A DNA stretch of 64,000 nucleotides from Diatrype stigma (GCA_022225965.2 JAKJXP020000016.1:186001-250000), one strand, 5' to 3'. Positions 1-11,349 are shown, counted from the first letter of the stretch. The notes: generated from the letters alone by a model not told the origin. Made by a program: numbers and translations.

Positions 1-1
1 C

Positions 2-658
2 ACCGATCTGTACTTCGTTTCCAACAAGATCAGTACCATCGAGGGTTTGGATACCTTGACCAAATTGCGCCAGTTAGAACTGGGATCGAATAGAATACGG
101 GAAATACAGAACCTCGACGCGCTCAAGAACCTGGAGGAACTCTGGCTGGCGAAGAACAAGATCACCGAGCTTAAAGGGTTGAGCGGTCTTCCCAAGTTGC
201 GGTTGTTGAGTATTCAATCCAATCGGATCAAGGATCTGACGCCGCTGAGAGAGGCACCCCAGCTCGAGGAGCTCTACATCTCCCACAACGCCCTAGAAAG
301 CCTCGATGGTCTGGATGGGAATACGAATATCCGAACTCTCGAGATCTCCAACAACGCGATAAAGAGCCTCAAAGGTCTTGGTCCGTTGAAGCAAATCGAA
401 GAAGTATGGGCGAGTTACAACCTGCTCTCCGACTTCACCGATATCGAGAGGGAACTGGGCGATAAGGAACACCTCACGACAGTATATTTCGAGGGAAATC
501 CTGTGCAGCTGAGACAGCCCGCCCTATACCGAAATAAAGTACGCCTAGCTTTGCCTCGGATACAGCAAATAGACGCGAGTAAGTTTGGCCCCATTATGCC
601 CCTGCATAAAACAGTTGACAAAAAAGTTAACATGTCCACAGCCTTCGTCAAAGTGTAA
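2..658 (+). CDS. sds22: Protein phosphatase 1 regulatory subunit SDS22, 3' part (5' end outside window)
   Basis: The frame is open from the first bases of the window to the TAA at 656-658, so the start lies upstream; the TTG at 47 is only an internal leucine. The visible 218 residues are tandem 22-residue leucine-rich repeats of the SDS22 type (L..L.L..N.I..I..L..L..L..L, for example LRQLELGSNRIREIQNL and LEELWLAKNKITELKGL). They end in the LRR cap typical of SDS22, with YFEGNP, then PALYRNKVRLALP and QQIDA near the C-terminus. SDS22 binds the PP1 catalytic subunit in the nucleus and cytoplasm and is needed for PP1 biogenesis and mitotic exit; that role comes from family knowledge. No intron is visible in this part, and the codon use is ordinary. 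Confidence 0.93.
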   Translation, partial: TDLYFVSNKISTIEGLDTLTKLRQLELGSNRIREIQNLDALKNLEELWLAKNKITELKGLSGLPKLRLLSIQSNRIKDLTPLREAPQLEELYISHNALESLDGLDGNTNIRTLEISNNAIKSLKGLGPLKQIEEVWASYNLLSDFTDIERELGDKEHLTTVYFEGNPVQLRQPALYRNKVRLALPRIQQIDASKFGPIMPLHKTVDKKVNMSTAFVKV

Positions 659-1473
659 CAGGAAGAATCTCATACCCTCCGAGCTTGTATTCTTTTAATG
701 TTTCCTAAACTATGAAGGTCTCGAAGGGGTTCAACGTTGCTGTTGGGGTTTGGTTATTGCATTTTAATGCCTTTACAAGTCGACACCAGCCTCTGGTTGG
801 TACGCCTTAATGGCTGTATTCGGCATAAACATAGCGAGGCGTTTCGGGGGGTTTCTGATACACTTGCACGATGGTAACAATCGATGCAACACGGTGCTGA
901 GAAAGTCACCGAATAATGTGAGGCAGATAGCCCACAGTCGCTACTAAGGTTCTATCAAGGGTCCCGATGCCTTCGCCCATGTGCGTAAGATAATCAGAAT
1001 CGAGGCACTGAAGTATCATTTCTAGCGAACGCTGGGTCCATGCTTTTTTTGCTGTTCTCATACATGATAGTCCTCTGCGGTTCACATGGAATCTCCCACA
1101 CATGGTGTACACCGTGTTACAAGATGGTGCGCTTGTTTAAACGTTCATCGTCCAGGTATATGTCCAATATAGTCCAAATGTAACTTGGTCGAGTAAATCC
1201 TAGATCATCCTACGTTTGTCTGACCAAGTGTTCTGAGTTCACTCAAGACAATTGGCACTCCCGCCATTTGTGGGTGGGCTGTAATGTCTAGATGATTTGG
1301 GAAATCTCGTCTCTAAGCAGCCTTTACGAGATGTGTCACTATTCCTTCAAAATAACCCGGGCCCACCAATAAAGAGAGTCCTGGCGACTAATATATATGT
1401 TGCATGTCTAGTAGTTTAACGTGATGGCCACTAAATCGTGTCAAAGCGAACCTATTCTTACTCCTACCCCCTC
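659..1473. other. Intergenic, no gene seen
   Basis: This is the spacer between the convergent ends of sds22 (+) and the xylose reductase (-). It holds only short random open frames. It presumably contains both 3' UTRs and polyadenylation signals, but no motif stands out. Confidence 0.6.
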
Positions 1474-2953
1474 CTAACCGAATATCCACATCTTGTCGGT
1501 CGCGAAGTACTAAATGAAGTAACAGTTAGTGGTTCATTCATTCGTGCAAATACATGATTAGAACCGGAATAGAGGAAGGGGGCATAGTGACGGAAAAGGG
1601 GGTGTAAGAAAGCGGGGGAAGTAGAAAAGGAGGGCAGAAAAGGAGAAGAGAGCAACACCCACGTTCGACGGCTGATTAAAGCGAATCCCAGCATCCTTAG
1701 CAGTAATGGCGTCGATATCAGCCTGCTCGAGATCGAATCCAGTGACGTCCAAATTCTCCGCCATGACCTCGACGCGGCTCGTCTTGGGAATGACAGCGAG
1801 CCCGCGCTGCGTAGCCCAGCGCAGCAGCACCTGACTGGGTTTCTTTCCGTGCTTGTCGGCGATCTTGTTGACGACAGGGTCTTGCATGAGCGGCACCAGC
1901 GCCTGCGCGTGCTTGAAGCCGAACTCGAGGAAGCTCGCGGGGCCGAACGAGCTGTACGCCGTCACGGCGATGCCCTCGGCCTTCGCGAGGTTCAGCAGTT
2001 CTCGTTGCACCAGGTACGGGTGGTGCTCGATCTGCAGGGCGGCGGGCGGGACGGTCGCGACGCGCAGCACGTCGTACAGCAGCTGGGCCTGGAAGTTGGA
2101 CACGCCGATGCTGCGCGCCAGGCCCTTTGCGGGCAGCGCCTCCATCGCCCGCCACGTCTCGTGCGTCGCCGTGCGGCTGCGCTCGATCCCGCCCCCGGCC
2201 CCGTCGTAGTGCCAGCCCGGCGGGTACCGCACCGCCGGGTCCACGTACCGCAGCGCCCCCGGGAAGTGGATCAGGTACAGGTCGAAGTAGTCGAGCCTCC
2301 AGTCCGAGAGCGACCGGCGCGCGGCTTCCTCGACCCGGTCCGCGTCCGCGAAGGTCGGCCACAGCTTCGACGTGATGAAGAGCTCGGATCGCGTTACGAG
2401 GCCGTCAGCGATTGCGCGCGCTACGCCTTCGCCGCACTCTTTCTCGTTGCCGTAGTCTGGTTTGGGTTTGTGTTAGTTTCGGGATCAGAATAGTGGGGAG
2501 GAAGTGTGTAGTTTGGCGTTGTGGCTGCGGATGGATGGGCGCGCGGGGGAGGGGGATTGAAAAAGAGCAAAGCAGGCGTTCAGGGGTTAAATGGCCCAAG
2601 AAGGATATTAAGGGGTATATAATTAGATACTGCTGTCGTGTGGGAAGGTCATCTATGCAGTATCCTAGCTATTGTACAAGTGCTCTCTTCTATGCTGTAT
2701 GAAGGTTCCAGCAATACAATGGTATATAGTGGTAGAGATAGAGCATGTGCTTGTATTTGAACGAGTGTTGTCCTAGGTATACTTAGGGGTATAGAAGGGA
2801 ACTCGGCTTACCACACGCGCCGTCAAAGAGTCGGTAGCCGACCTTTATGGCATTATAAACGGTATCGGCGGCAGTCGCGTTGTCGACTTTCCATAGACCA
2901 AAGCCTACCTGGGGCATCTCATAGCCGCTGTTCAGCTTGATTGTTGGACCCAT
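1474..2953 (-). CDS. xyl1: NAD(P)H-dependent D-xylose reductase (aldo-keto reductase)
   Basis: Three exons read on the minus strand: 2953-2812, 2456-1663 and 1509-1474, with introns 2811-2457 (GTAAGC..CCAG, phase 1) and 1662-1510 (GTGGGT..TTAG, phase 0, with branch-like CTAAC). They give 323 residues, the usual length for fungal xylose reductase. The enzyme reduces D-xylose to xylitol, the first step of pentose use, in the cytosol. The start [19 protein letters not shown] is the family N-terminus. The AKR catalytic tetrad is visible: Asp44, Tyr49 (DYGNE), Lys78 (ITSKLW) and His111 (LIHFPG). [25 protein letters not shown] and the cofactor-loop IPKTS follow, and the last exon encodes the family-type tail [11 protein letters not shown]. 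The first intron is unusually long (355 nt). An in-frame ATG at 3091 would add a 46-residue arginine-rich, acid-free extension; I chose 2953 because the family starts there and its context (ACGATGG) is better. Confidence 0.93.
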
Positions 2954-3137
2954 CGTGATTGTTCTGTGGAACCCGATACGCCCTCTAGATGTGTATGACG
3001 TGTTGAAGATTGGACGTCTCCTGATGGGCTGTTTTGGTAATGCTGAGGGGTAACGGAAGCTTTGAAGCAAACGAGAAGAAAGACAGAACATACTGGGAGA
3101 GCCGACAGGACAGGATCGTGGAGAAACTCTCTTACCT

Positions 3138-3145
3138 CTTTATAT
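3138..3145 (-). promoter_or_regulatory. TATA-like box of the xylose reductase gene
   Basis: The minus strand reads ATATAAAG about 185 nt upstream of the ATG at 2953 and about 50 nt upstream of the alternative ATG at 3091. If used, transcription would start near 3110-3115 and the message would include both ATGs. The motif is visible; its function is inferred. Confidence 0.35.
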
Positions 3146-3524
3146 TGTCCACTCATACGGATTCCGTCTAACACCTAAGGTGGACAATTTAAGCTCGGGT
3201 TAATATACTGTGGTTATCACCTACACCCACATCACCTAACTTCGGTGCAATAACAGGCCCATCATGTCAGACCTCCGCGACCAGGTACCAGCTCTGTTGG
3301 CTTTCCCTCCTGGCACCTATCGCCCTGATTGGCCTAAGTAGCTGAGTATTACTGCGGCCTGGGTATTATGGCGGGAGCCAAGATAAATCCTAGCATCGAT
3401 CCCGAACGACGAGGGAGGGGTCCTGGATGAATGGGGATCGAGGCCGAAGCGCAACAATACATCTTATTTGTGCGTTTAGCTTCACAAGCCTTGCTATTAA
3501 TCTGACGTGCTCGATAGTGGACGA

Positions 3525-3718
3525 ACCGAACCGGTGGAATGCTTTCGCGATGAACGCCGAGACGAGATCTACATGCCTGGGCCGTGGACAGAGCCTCCTC
3601 TCAAGGTCCCGAAACATGCGCTAGACATGCCACCTCGACTGACTGGATATGGGTGTATGAGTTCGAGACACGATTCCGCCGAGAAGAACACATAGGAAAA
3701 TGTCACGAGCTCGTCTGA
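3525..3718 (+). pseudogene. Possible degraded coding fragment, family not recognised
   Basis: One frame reads DERRDEIYMPGPWTEPPLK and onward to about 3650. A one-base frame change then continues with VYEFETRFRREEHIGK up to a TGA at 3716-3718. The residue composition looks like protein rather than random translation, but there is no start, no conserved motif I can name, and the frame is broken. It could be a gene relic or chance. Confidence 0.22.
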
Positions 3719-3747
3719 CAAGCATGCGAGCTTGGCAGGATACCTAC

Positions 3748-3784
3748 TTTAGCCTGAATGTAAGGAGGTCCCACTCGCGGCTAA
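3748..3784. promoter_or_regulatory. Inverted pair of GGCTAA motifs (XlnR-type), far upstream of xylose reductase
   Basis: TTTAGCC at 3748-3754 (GGCTAAA on the minus strand) and GGCTAA at 3779-3784 lie in inverted order, 24 nt apart. GGCTAA is the core bound by the xylanolytic activator XlnR/Xyr1 in filamentous ascomycetes, and xylose reductase genes are known targets. The sites are about 800 nt upstream of the start codon, which is rather far, so the assignment is an inference. Confidence 0.25.
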
Positions 3785-4828
3785 TTGTCCCTTTGATCCT
3801 GCGCTATCTACTATATATAACCAACGGGGTTCTCATAGACACGATAGCGTGTCATGGAACCAGGGGTCAATGTGGTAGTCCTAACACTATTGCATTTTAC
3901 CCGTGTGATGTTTGCTTTGACGGAGAACGCCGTGTCGATGTGAGGTAGAGAATCGCTATGTTATTACACCATTGGTTGAGAAATTGAGATAACCCCACGT
4001 AACTTCTTTTTCTTACACCATCATACTTAATATGCCCGATGATCAATATGACATTATTGATTGTCATGTGACTTATAATAGTGTTGCAAATCAGGGGATC
4101 TTATCAGAGGAGCTAGGATCCCTTTATCGAGGCGGTATAGTCGATACGTCGCACAATGTGATAGATGAACAATAGTTAATGGCCTTTTAATCTTTATCCT
4201 GTAACGTGGAAAGAATCACCCGGATGGCGAATCAAGTGCAACATGAGAGTGCGGCACAAGCCTGGTGTTGTGTGCTGGTGCTGAGTGCAACGCGGGAGTG
4301 ACGTGGAAGGGCTGTGCTCCAGTACACCAGCTTTCTGGTTATCAATCGTCAGTGCTGAAACGTTCGAAAGTGAAATCCCCTTTTGTTTGCTTATTCTGTA
4401 TCTATCGTCCTACTCAGCGCCGTCGTTCAAGGCTGAGGCGAGTCTGCCTGGTGATTGTATCTAGTCAAGACTACATATGATTAGCTGGTGGATGGCTCGT
4501 ATTCCATCCCGAAGGTTACAGTGTGAAGGCTACCTGCGTCGAATGGAACTGCGTATGGAACGATCAAGGGTTACTCGACGTTATATATCAAGCCCATGGA
4601 AGCTTACCCCCGTTAAATCCTGAGCAGGCTGGATGGTCAGGTACAACATTCAAAAGTGAGGTGGTGTCGCCTGAGTAGACTAAATGCGTTGTCATAATAA
4701 CTCTTGTGGCCCTTTGCGCCGAATGCAATTCCACTTCCCCCTATCCTCTCTCTAACGACAGAAGTGAACTGTATATACAAAAGTAGCTGCTGCAGCTACT
4801 TTGCAGTGTCTTGACATATTGTTCAAGA
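3785..4828. other. Intergenic, no gene seen
   Basis: Only short unrelated open frames occur here. It should contain the promoter of the membrane-protein gene that starts at 4829. Confidence 0.55.
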
Positions 4829-5789
4829 ATGGCCTCATATACGCATCCCCCTGATGTAAATTCAGGTACTACAACAATTTGGCTTCCCGTAACGACCACG
4901 CACCCCCCAAATGGGGAATGCATATCAGGATGGCCAACGGGCACCTTTAACCTTAGCATCGTTACATGGCAACCAACCTTTCTTCGACCTCAGGAAGACG
5001 ATCTGACCTCCTCCACGAAGTGTTTGCCCGGAGCTGTGACAGCGTCCGTGAACGCAGGGTATCTGGTTGACAACCAATATTCGACTGTATATAGTCTGGG
5101 TCCATTTACGTGTCCTGCTATATATACCACGGCAAGCCAGACTATGATTGGCACAAGCCGGTCCTTCATCTGTTGCCCTAGGTACGATTAAACCTACTTA
5201 GTTCTATTACTCTCTTTGTACAATGGCTGATTAACACTGTTGCAGTGACTACACATTGACTGGGACTGCCTACTGCACGTCGGGGGTAGAAGTAGGGCAG
5301 ATTGTCAAATACAAGTGGCCGCAATCATATCAGAATTGGTATAGTGACTCATATTCCGTTACCGATACTGGATTCTACATATATGGCTTCCCGATCTCGG
5401 GCTATGACTTCCCGCCCGCAGTAACATCCTCTAGCGGCATATCTGACGCGACCGCGAGCACATCATCAGCATCGGACTGTGGCTCACCGGATTCGATAAG
5501 CTCTGGATCCCTCGCTGGAGCTGTCGTCGGTGGGGTTTTAGGACTAGCTGGGTTGGCGTGCCTTGCCACTGCCATACTGATATCTCGCAAGGCACGGAAG
5601 GCGGTGGCGCGAAACGACCTGCCGGTTTCTCAGCACCTCTCGCAAGCATTAACGGCTCCGTATAACTCGCTCCCGCAGTCCCAGCTGCCCTCGCCGGCCA
5701 TGCACAACAATAACAGCAACAGAATGTACAAGGACCACACTGAGTTGCCGGGATCGCCGGGATCACCGGGAAATGAAATCCGGGTGTGA
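4829..5789 (+). CDS. Small fungal single-pass membrane protein, Thr/Ser-rich ectodomain
   Basis: Exons 4829-5181 and 5246-5789 are joined across a 64-nt intron (AG|GTACGA..TTGCAG, phase 2) to give 298 residues. The splice creates the Cys-Pro-Ser run (FICCPSDYTLTG) seen in many fungal surface glycoproteins. Several cysteines (ECISGW, KCLPG, FTCPA, ICCPS, AYCTSG) suggest a disulfide-bonded outer domain. A Ser/Thr-rich stretch, a Gly/Ala/Leu transmembrane helix at about residues 206-231 and a basic stop (RKARK) follow, then a cytoplasmic tail of about 60 residues rich in Pro, Asn and Gln. This layout resembles Mid2/WSC-like surface proteins, but no named domain is recognised. I see no cleavable signal peptide at this ATG, so either an upstream exon is missed or the helix acts as the membrane signal. 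Exact function unknown. Confidence 0.72.
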
Positions 5790-7130
5790 TAGAAATGGAA
5801 TGCCCGTTATTGTATGCGAAGACTCCTCTTGGTACCTACATGGCTGAAAGATAGGACCAGGGTTGGTGAAGTGTTTCTGGGCACCCCCTTTCTTGAGTCC
5901 TATGGTAATATTGGTAGATGATTACGGATACTTGAGGCCCTCGTTTTATTGTTGCGAGGCCGAATTGAAACTCAATATGTGGCTCCTCAACTAATACAAC
6001 TTCTTCTGAAGATTTTAGACCTTCACGAGAGAATAGTGCTTTGATCTTGATCGTAGCTCGCTGTACTAATGTGTTCTTAGTCGAACAGAACGTACTATCC
6101 TGTATGTCCGCTTCAGAAACAAGACTGTACGTCTTCCAGTGTGGATGAGCCCGGAAGATGATGCCATATCCCTCTCAACCCAAGACGTGCGGCGACACTT
6201 CCATGTCGACTATCGACGTACGAACAAGCCTAATGCCCGAATGGTTCCCCTGTATTCCATTCCCAGGGAAATAGAACCCAGAACCCCTGTAGATAGATCG
6301 TTGCTTAGTGGAGGGGTAATACCGTATTCGATGGCGTGTTTGCTACATAGCTAATCCGTAGTCATCGGAAATCTTGCTACGTATCTCACGACAGTCTCCT
6401 GTCAGAGGACACTTATTGTGTGATGCTAATGGGTTGATAGCTTATAGCATTTCGTGACTCCCACTTCTGAAGGCAAACGAAGCCTGCACCGTGATAGTGA
6501 CTTGTTCGTGTAGGCTTTTTGCGGCAACGGAAGCGGATCCTACCCACCTATACCAATGGAGGATTCCTTCTCGCTCCCGTTGCGTCACAGCAAACTACGA
6601 CGGTACTACGTATGCCTAGTTTGCTCTCCCGTCTGCTAACGGCACTAGCCGCACCGCGAGCACCCCAACCGGAGCTAGATCACCGGGAGCTAGAAGATAG
6701 TTTGATTCTTCGATCCCCTCCGTTACCAAACAACCTCGATGAAGTACGGCGCTTATCGTGTTCGGGGGAACAAGGCGGTTTGTGGCTGATCAGACTTGGG
6801 CCAAATTATAACGTGAAATGCACCGAAGCCACGCCTCTTCCGTAGTGGTGATTGTGGGTCTTCTCCGGTTTCTCCACCCAACTCCATATATATCCCCACA
6901 TTGGCCCGTCCCCGTTGTTGCGGATGAACCTTCAACGTCCCGAGCCGGGCCCACATTCAGCATGAGCCGTGAAAGCAGTACCCCTGAGCTATCTTCCGGG
7001 GCGCGCAGCTAGATGACATATCGACTGGTCCTGCTAATGGCGGCCATCAGGCCCCCCTAAATGTCGTGGAGGGAGTTCCAGGGAGTTCTAGATGTATGGA
7101 TGAATCGTTGAAGGTCATGAAGTTGAAATC
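5790..7130. other. Intergenic with weak open frames
   Basis: The longest frame, 6519-6845 (+), gives a 108-residue translation ending in GGLWLIRLGPNYNVKC. That end faintly recalls the first strands of fungal phosphotransferase (APH-like) domains, but nothing downstream supports it. No gene is called. Confidence 0.4.
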
Positions 7131-8088
7131 ATGTCTGGAAAGAAGATAACCATTGTCTTCGGCGCGACCGGGTCCCGGGGAGGGGGTGTTGTATCGACAT
7201 TCCTGAACAATCCAAAGCTCAAGAACGAGTGGGCGGTTCACAGTGTCACTCGCGACATCTCGAATGGGGCCAGCCAAGAAACTGGCGGCGCAAGGCGTCG
7301 AGGTGATCACTGTAAATGGTCCTATCTTGTACCGCACCTTCGTAATGGGCAGGCATCAGTTGGACGCTGGTTATTTATGGGCCGACATGAATGATAAGGC
7401 ATTGCTGGCCAAACCCTTGAGTGTTGATACGCTGCCTTTGACGTCACCAATTACTGAGAGAAGGCCGATATGCAGTACGAAATACAACAGGGGAAGAACC
7501 TGGCTGACGCTGTTAGTAAAGCGGCGGTGGAGGACTACGTGAGCGAACTAGGCATCCCAGCGACGTTCTTCCTAGCGGACCTCTACATGCCTAACATCAC
7601 AAATGAGGGGATGCTCAAGCCGGCGCCGGCCGACGGCCTTTGGACGTTCGCGGCGCCTATGGCAGCGACCGCGCTGATGCCGACGTTCGACCGCGCGACA
7701 CAGGCAAGTACGTCAAAGCGGTCGTGCGGCACCGGGACGCATTGCTGGCGAAGCGGTCTCTGGGGGCTGACACGTAGGTGTCGACCGGAAAAAAAAATGC
7801 TCGGCGCATTCCGGCGGCTGTTCCCCGACGTGGCCTGGAAGACGGCGCGATTCGTCCAGGCCCCCGAGGATGAGTTCCGCGCGGGCATGAGGAAGAGCGG
7901 CGGCGGCGGCACTACGGACTACATCGTCGATGAGATCTACGAGACCGTGTGGCTGCTGGTGAAGTGGTGGCGAGCCCCTTGAGGAGTCCCCAAAGTACGT
8001 CGAAAGTCCCATGACTACCTGGAAGGACTTCGCGAGGGGGCCCGGGGCCGAGGCCTTTGCAGGGCTGAAGTATTTGATTTGCAGCTGA
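7131..8088 (+). pseudogene. NmrA-like NAD(P)-binding oxidoreductase, decayed
   Basis: Pieces of one NmrA-family protein lie in order but in different frames. From 7131 comes the Rossmann start (KITIVFGATGSRGGGVV, glycine motif GATGSRGGG) through AVHSVTRDIS. After a frameshift near 7260 comes KKLAAQGVEVIT, then after a gap NDKALLAKP. From 7470 come MQYEIQQGKNLADAV and AAVEDYVSELGIPATFF, then APEDEFRAGM and DYIVDEIYETV. After another shift PLEESPKYVESPMTTWKDF runs to the TGA at 8086-8088. Intact relatives carry roughly 30 more residues between LADAV and SKAAVEDY, so an internal deletion is likely. NmrA-like proteins sense or use NAD(P) and regulate transcription or metabolism; this copy cannot make a normal protein. 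It does not carry the AT-rich RIP signature, so it decayed by indels. Confidence 0.85.
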
Positions 8089-8563
8089 CTGGCCTAGTGG
8101 AAATAGATGCATCATGCATGTCATTTATAAGAGTCTCCAAAATTGTTGGTGACTTCAGCCAAGTGAAGAAATATAGCGTACAGCCAACAATAGGCAAGAT
8201 ACAACAAGCACATTGAATGCAAGATAGAATAGTTCGTAAAAGGGGTAAGTAAGTGTACTAAATTGTAGGTACCATGTGTAGGTATACATAGGTCACGTGC
8301 TATTGCTAACATTTTGCCGGGAGCCATTAGTGCCGAGGTTCGCTCGGCCAATCTTCACAAGCCTGCAGAGACCAAGTGAGAGGGGACAAGAACAAGGAAA
8401 CCGCAATTGCTGAAGAGGAGCACAGACGACCGAAGGCGGGACCAGGACCCACCGGTTGGCGATAACTAACCCCATCCATCAATACCCTAGACCTAGTTAG
8501 CAGGTATGTAGTAACTACATACAGAGTAACTGACCACTAACTAATCATCCTCCGCCTTCATAT

Positions 8564-8587
8564 CCATCTCCATCTCCATCTCCATCT
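8564..8587 (+). repeat. (CCATCT)n microsatellite in the PEX13 leader region
   Basis: Four tandem CCATCT hexamers are followed by further imperfect pyrimidine-rich repeats to about 8620. They lie about 300 nt upstream of the PEX13 ATG. Pyrimidine-rich tracts are common just upstream of transcription starts in filamentous fungi, so this may mark the core promoter. Confidence 0.6.
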
Positions 8588-8883
8588 TCACATTCACACT
8601 CACATTCACTTTCATATTCATAACATCTTCCCGCCATTACTCGCCATCGCCGGCTTTACCCCATACGCCACTCAGTCGCTGTTCTCATCGGGACTTTATT
8701 TCTTGGTCGTGGATTGAGTATAGCCCGGAATTGGCTAGAGAAACCTCGCAACCCGCCGGCGGCGCTATTTCGCCTCACCTTCCTTCGCCATTCATCGCCA
8801 CACCATAACTACACCATAATTCACGGCATCAGTCGAATAGCATCCAACAAACGCGCTCGACTGGGCATCACACCCTTAGTATT

Positions 8884-10405
8884 ATGGCATCGCCGCCTAA
8901 GCCCTGGGAACGTAACGGTGCAGGCACAGGCGCGGCCGGAACAGGTAAGAGAGTCCCTGCCTTGTGCAATTGCCTTTCTCGTGTTCCAACGCGTTCAAAC
9001 AGGCTGACATTCAACTAGCCACTATTCCTTCACCAACCTCCTCCACCTTCAGCGGCGCATCCGGTCCACAGGCATCGAACGCTTTGACTACACCCTCAAC
9101 AGCAAGTACCACATCCGGCACCTCGTCCAGCACGCCACCCATTCCTCCGCGACCAGAATCTTTGTCCGCAAGCGTGAACCAAAACGCCTCGGCCTACAGT
9201 CGCATGGGAAGCAGCACATACAACTCCGGCTACTCAAGTCCATACTCGTCGCCTTACTCTAGAATGGGGAGTTACGGCGGCATGGGCGGCGGCTACGGGG
9301 GCTATGGTGGATATGGGAGCTATGGTGGCATGGGCGGTATGGGCGGCTTGGGAGGCATGAGCAGCATGTACGGTGGCATGTATGGTGGTGGCATGGGTGG
9401 CGGCATGATGCCCAACGACCCGAATAACCCGAACAGCTTGACGACCCGCTTCAGCAACAGCACGCAAGCTACCTTCCAGATGCTCGAGGGGATCGTCGGG
9501 GCCTTCGGAGGGTTCGCCCAGATGTTGGAGAGCACGTACATGGCGACACATTCCAGTTTCTTTGGTAAGTTCATACACATACACAACACAGTTGAATGCA
9601 GCATTTTGCCTGTTGATCTTCCGCTGTAGACTAACTCTTTGGTGGTAAAGCGATGGTATCTGTCGCGGAGCAGTTCGGGAACCTTCGAGATATGCTAGGG
9701 TCCATCCTCGGCATCTTCACTCTTATGCGGTGGATACGCACGCTAATCGCGAAGATCACCGGCCGGCCTCCGCCAGCCGACGCGACCGCCCTCACCCCGG
9801 CCGCATTCGCTCGCTTCGAAGGCCGGCATTCCTCAGGTGGCGGTGCCGCAGGCCAGTCCAAGCCCAGCCGGAAACCGCTGATCTTCTTCGTCCTGGCCGC
9901 CTTCGGCCTGCCCTACCTTATGAGCAAGGCGATCCGCTCGCTAGCCGCGTCGGCCGAGGAGCAGGAGCGCAAGCGCCTGGAAGTATCGGCGCAGACTAGC
10001 GCGCCGCTCGACCCCAGCAAGCTCGAGTTCTGCCGCGTGCTGTACGACTTCACGCCCGAGGGCGGTGCTGCCACGCCCGGCGTCGACTTGGCCGTCAAGA
10101 AGGGCGATTTTATCGCCGTGCTGAGTAAGAGCGACCCGCTGGGCAATCCCAGCGACTGGTGGCGGTGTCGGGCTAGGGACGGCCGCCTGGGCTACCTGCC
10201 TGCCAACTTCCTCGAGGTCGCTAGGAAACCGGGCCAGAACCCACCTTCACGGCCCATCGCCGCAATCAAGGCCGCGGCTAGCGAACCGGCCTCGTCGCGC
10301 TCCAACTCACTGACGAGTGCGTCCATCCAGCCGCCCCCTCCCGTCACAGGGAAGGCGGGCGATATCTCTGCGGAAAGCTTCCAGAAATCACAGTTCTACT
10401 CTTAG
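8884..10405 (+). CDS. pex13: Peroxin-13, peroxisomal import docking protein
   Basis: Exons 8884-8944, 9019-9564 and 9651-10405 (introns GTAAGA..CTAG and GTAAGT..AAAG, both phase 1) give 453 residues, typical for fungal Pex13. The start MASPPKPWERNG is the conserved Pex13 opening. Exon 2 encodes a Ser/Thr/Pro-rich stretch and then a Tyr/Gly/Met-rich low-complexity run (9260-9410), recently linked in yeast to a meshwork in the import pore. The membrane region has hydrophobic segments at about residues 218-237 and 278-297. A C-terminal SH3 domain spans about residues 328-392 (VLYDFTPEGG, DWWRCRARDGRLGYLPANF). The protein ends SAESFQKSQFYS, as in relatives. Pex13 forms the docking complex with Pex14 and Pex17 in the peroxisomal membrane and binds Pex5, Pex7 and Pex14 for matrix-protein import. 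The gene looks intact. Confidence 0.95.
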
Positions 10406-11349
10406 GAGGGTGGGAACGGTTTACATGAACCCCAGAGATTACCAAAATTTCGATATGGAGACGCGGGGCCTCGAATTACAAAAGTTCCTGCGGAAATGGA
10501 TGAGATCGAATATACATATTCATACGAGGACCCTGACTTCGCAGAGATGTGGGCGGGGTACAAGTACCCCCCGTCGCTTTGAGCTGCGATCCGTCCCATC
10601 GAACCAAGCTCACTCCTTTCCGAGGCGTCCCTTTTGCGTATCCACTCACGGGCGCCAGATGCGAATCTTTTGTATCGATCGCATGTATATATGCGCTGCT
10701 AAGCATACAGTGTAAAGAGGCGCGGCAGAGAAGCATATTGCCTGGGCAGGATGGGAGGTTCACTCTGTAGGCATCGTTGGTGGCTCCACGTGGCATGTGT
10801 TTTACTGATACCAAATATTTTATCCGGGCGAGTGGAGTGAGTGAGCAGGAAATCACCATCACCTTGGGCGTTATGGTCCTTTTATGATCAGGCCTGGCCG
10901 ATTCTAGTTAGTTACTTCGGCCGAGGTCATGAAAAGTCATGTCACGATAGGTCTGCCGGAGGAACAAGCGATAATGTCTCTTATTAATAGCATAGCAAAC
11001 AAGCATTCTTTGACCAAGGTCTCGTCTCATGGTCGGATTCGTACCTTGCAAATCCTTTGATGAGCCGTCCTGGCTTCTTGAAGTCGTGTTACTGAAGTTT
11101 CCATTAGGGTGTCTTAGGTATGAATAAGTAAGTATACTGGCACTGTGGATCCACGTCTATCCCCGAGCCAGCTCAATGGGACGAGGCTGGGCAACAGGCC
11201 GGCAGGTAACCCCACGAACAAATATCAACTTAATACCAATGGGACAGGCACTTGATTGACTACCTAGCAATAATACACGGTAGACTGAGCTTGGGATCCC
11301 AAAGGAAGCAACACCCAAGCTACGCATGATGCTATCTTTCGACACATTC
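10406..11349. other. Intergenic, no gene seen
   Basis: This is the sequence downstream of PEX13. Open frames here (for example 10549-10770) have no recognisable content. Confidence 0.5.

Noticed and set aside
1718..2493. Long open frames on both strands overlapping the xylose reductase
   Set aside because: They are Arg/Pro/Ala-rich shadows of the GC-rich second exon; only the minus frame at 1663-2456 has aldo-keto reductase motifs.
9234..9604. Minus-strand frames across PEX13 exon 2
   Set aside because: Low-complexity His/Ala/Met/Pro translations are the antisense of the Gly/Tyr/Met-rich PEX13 segment.
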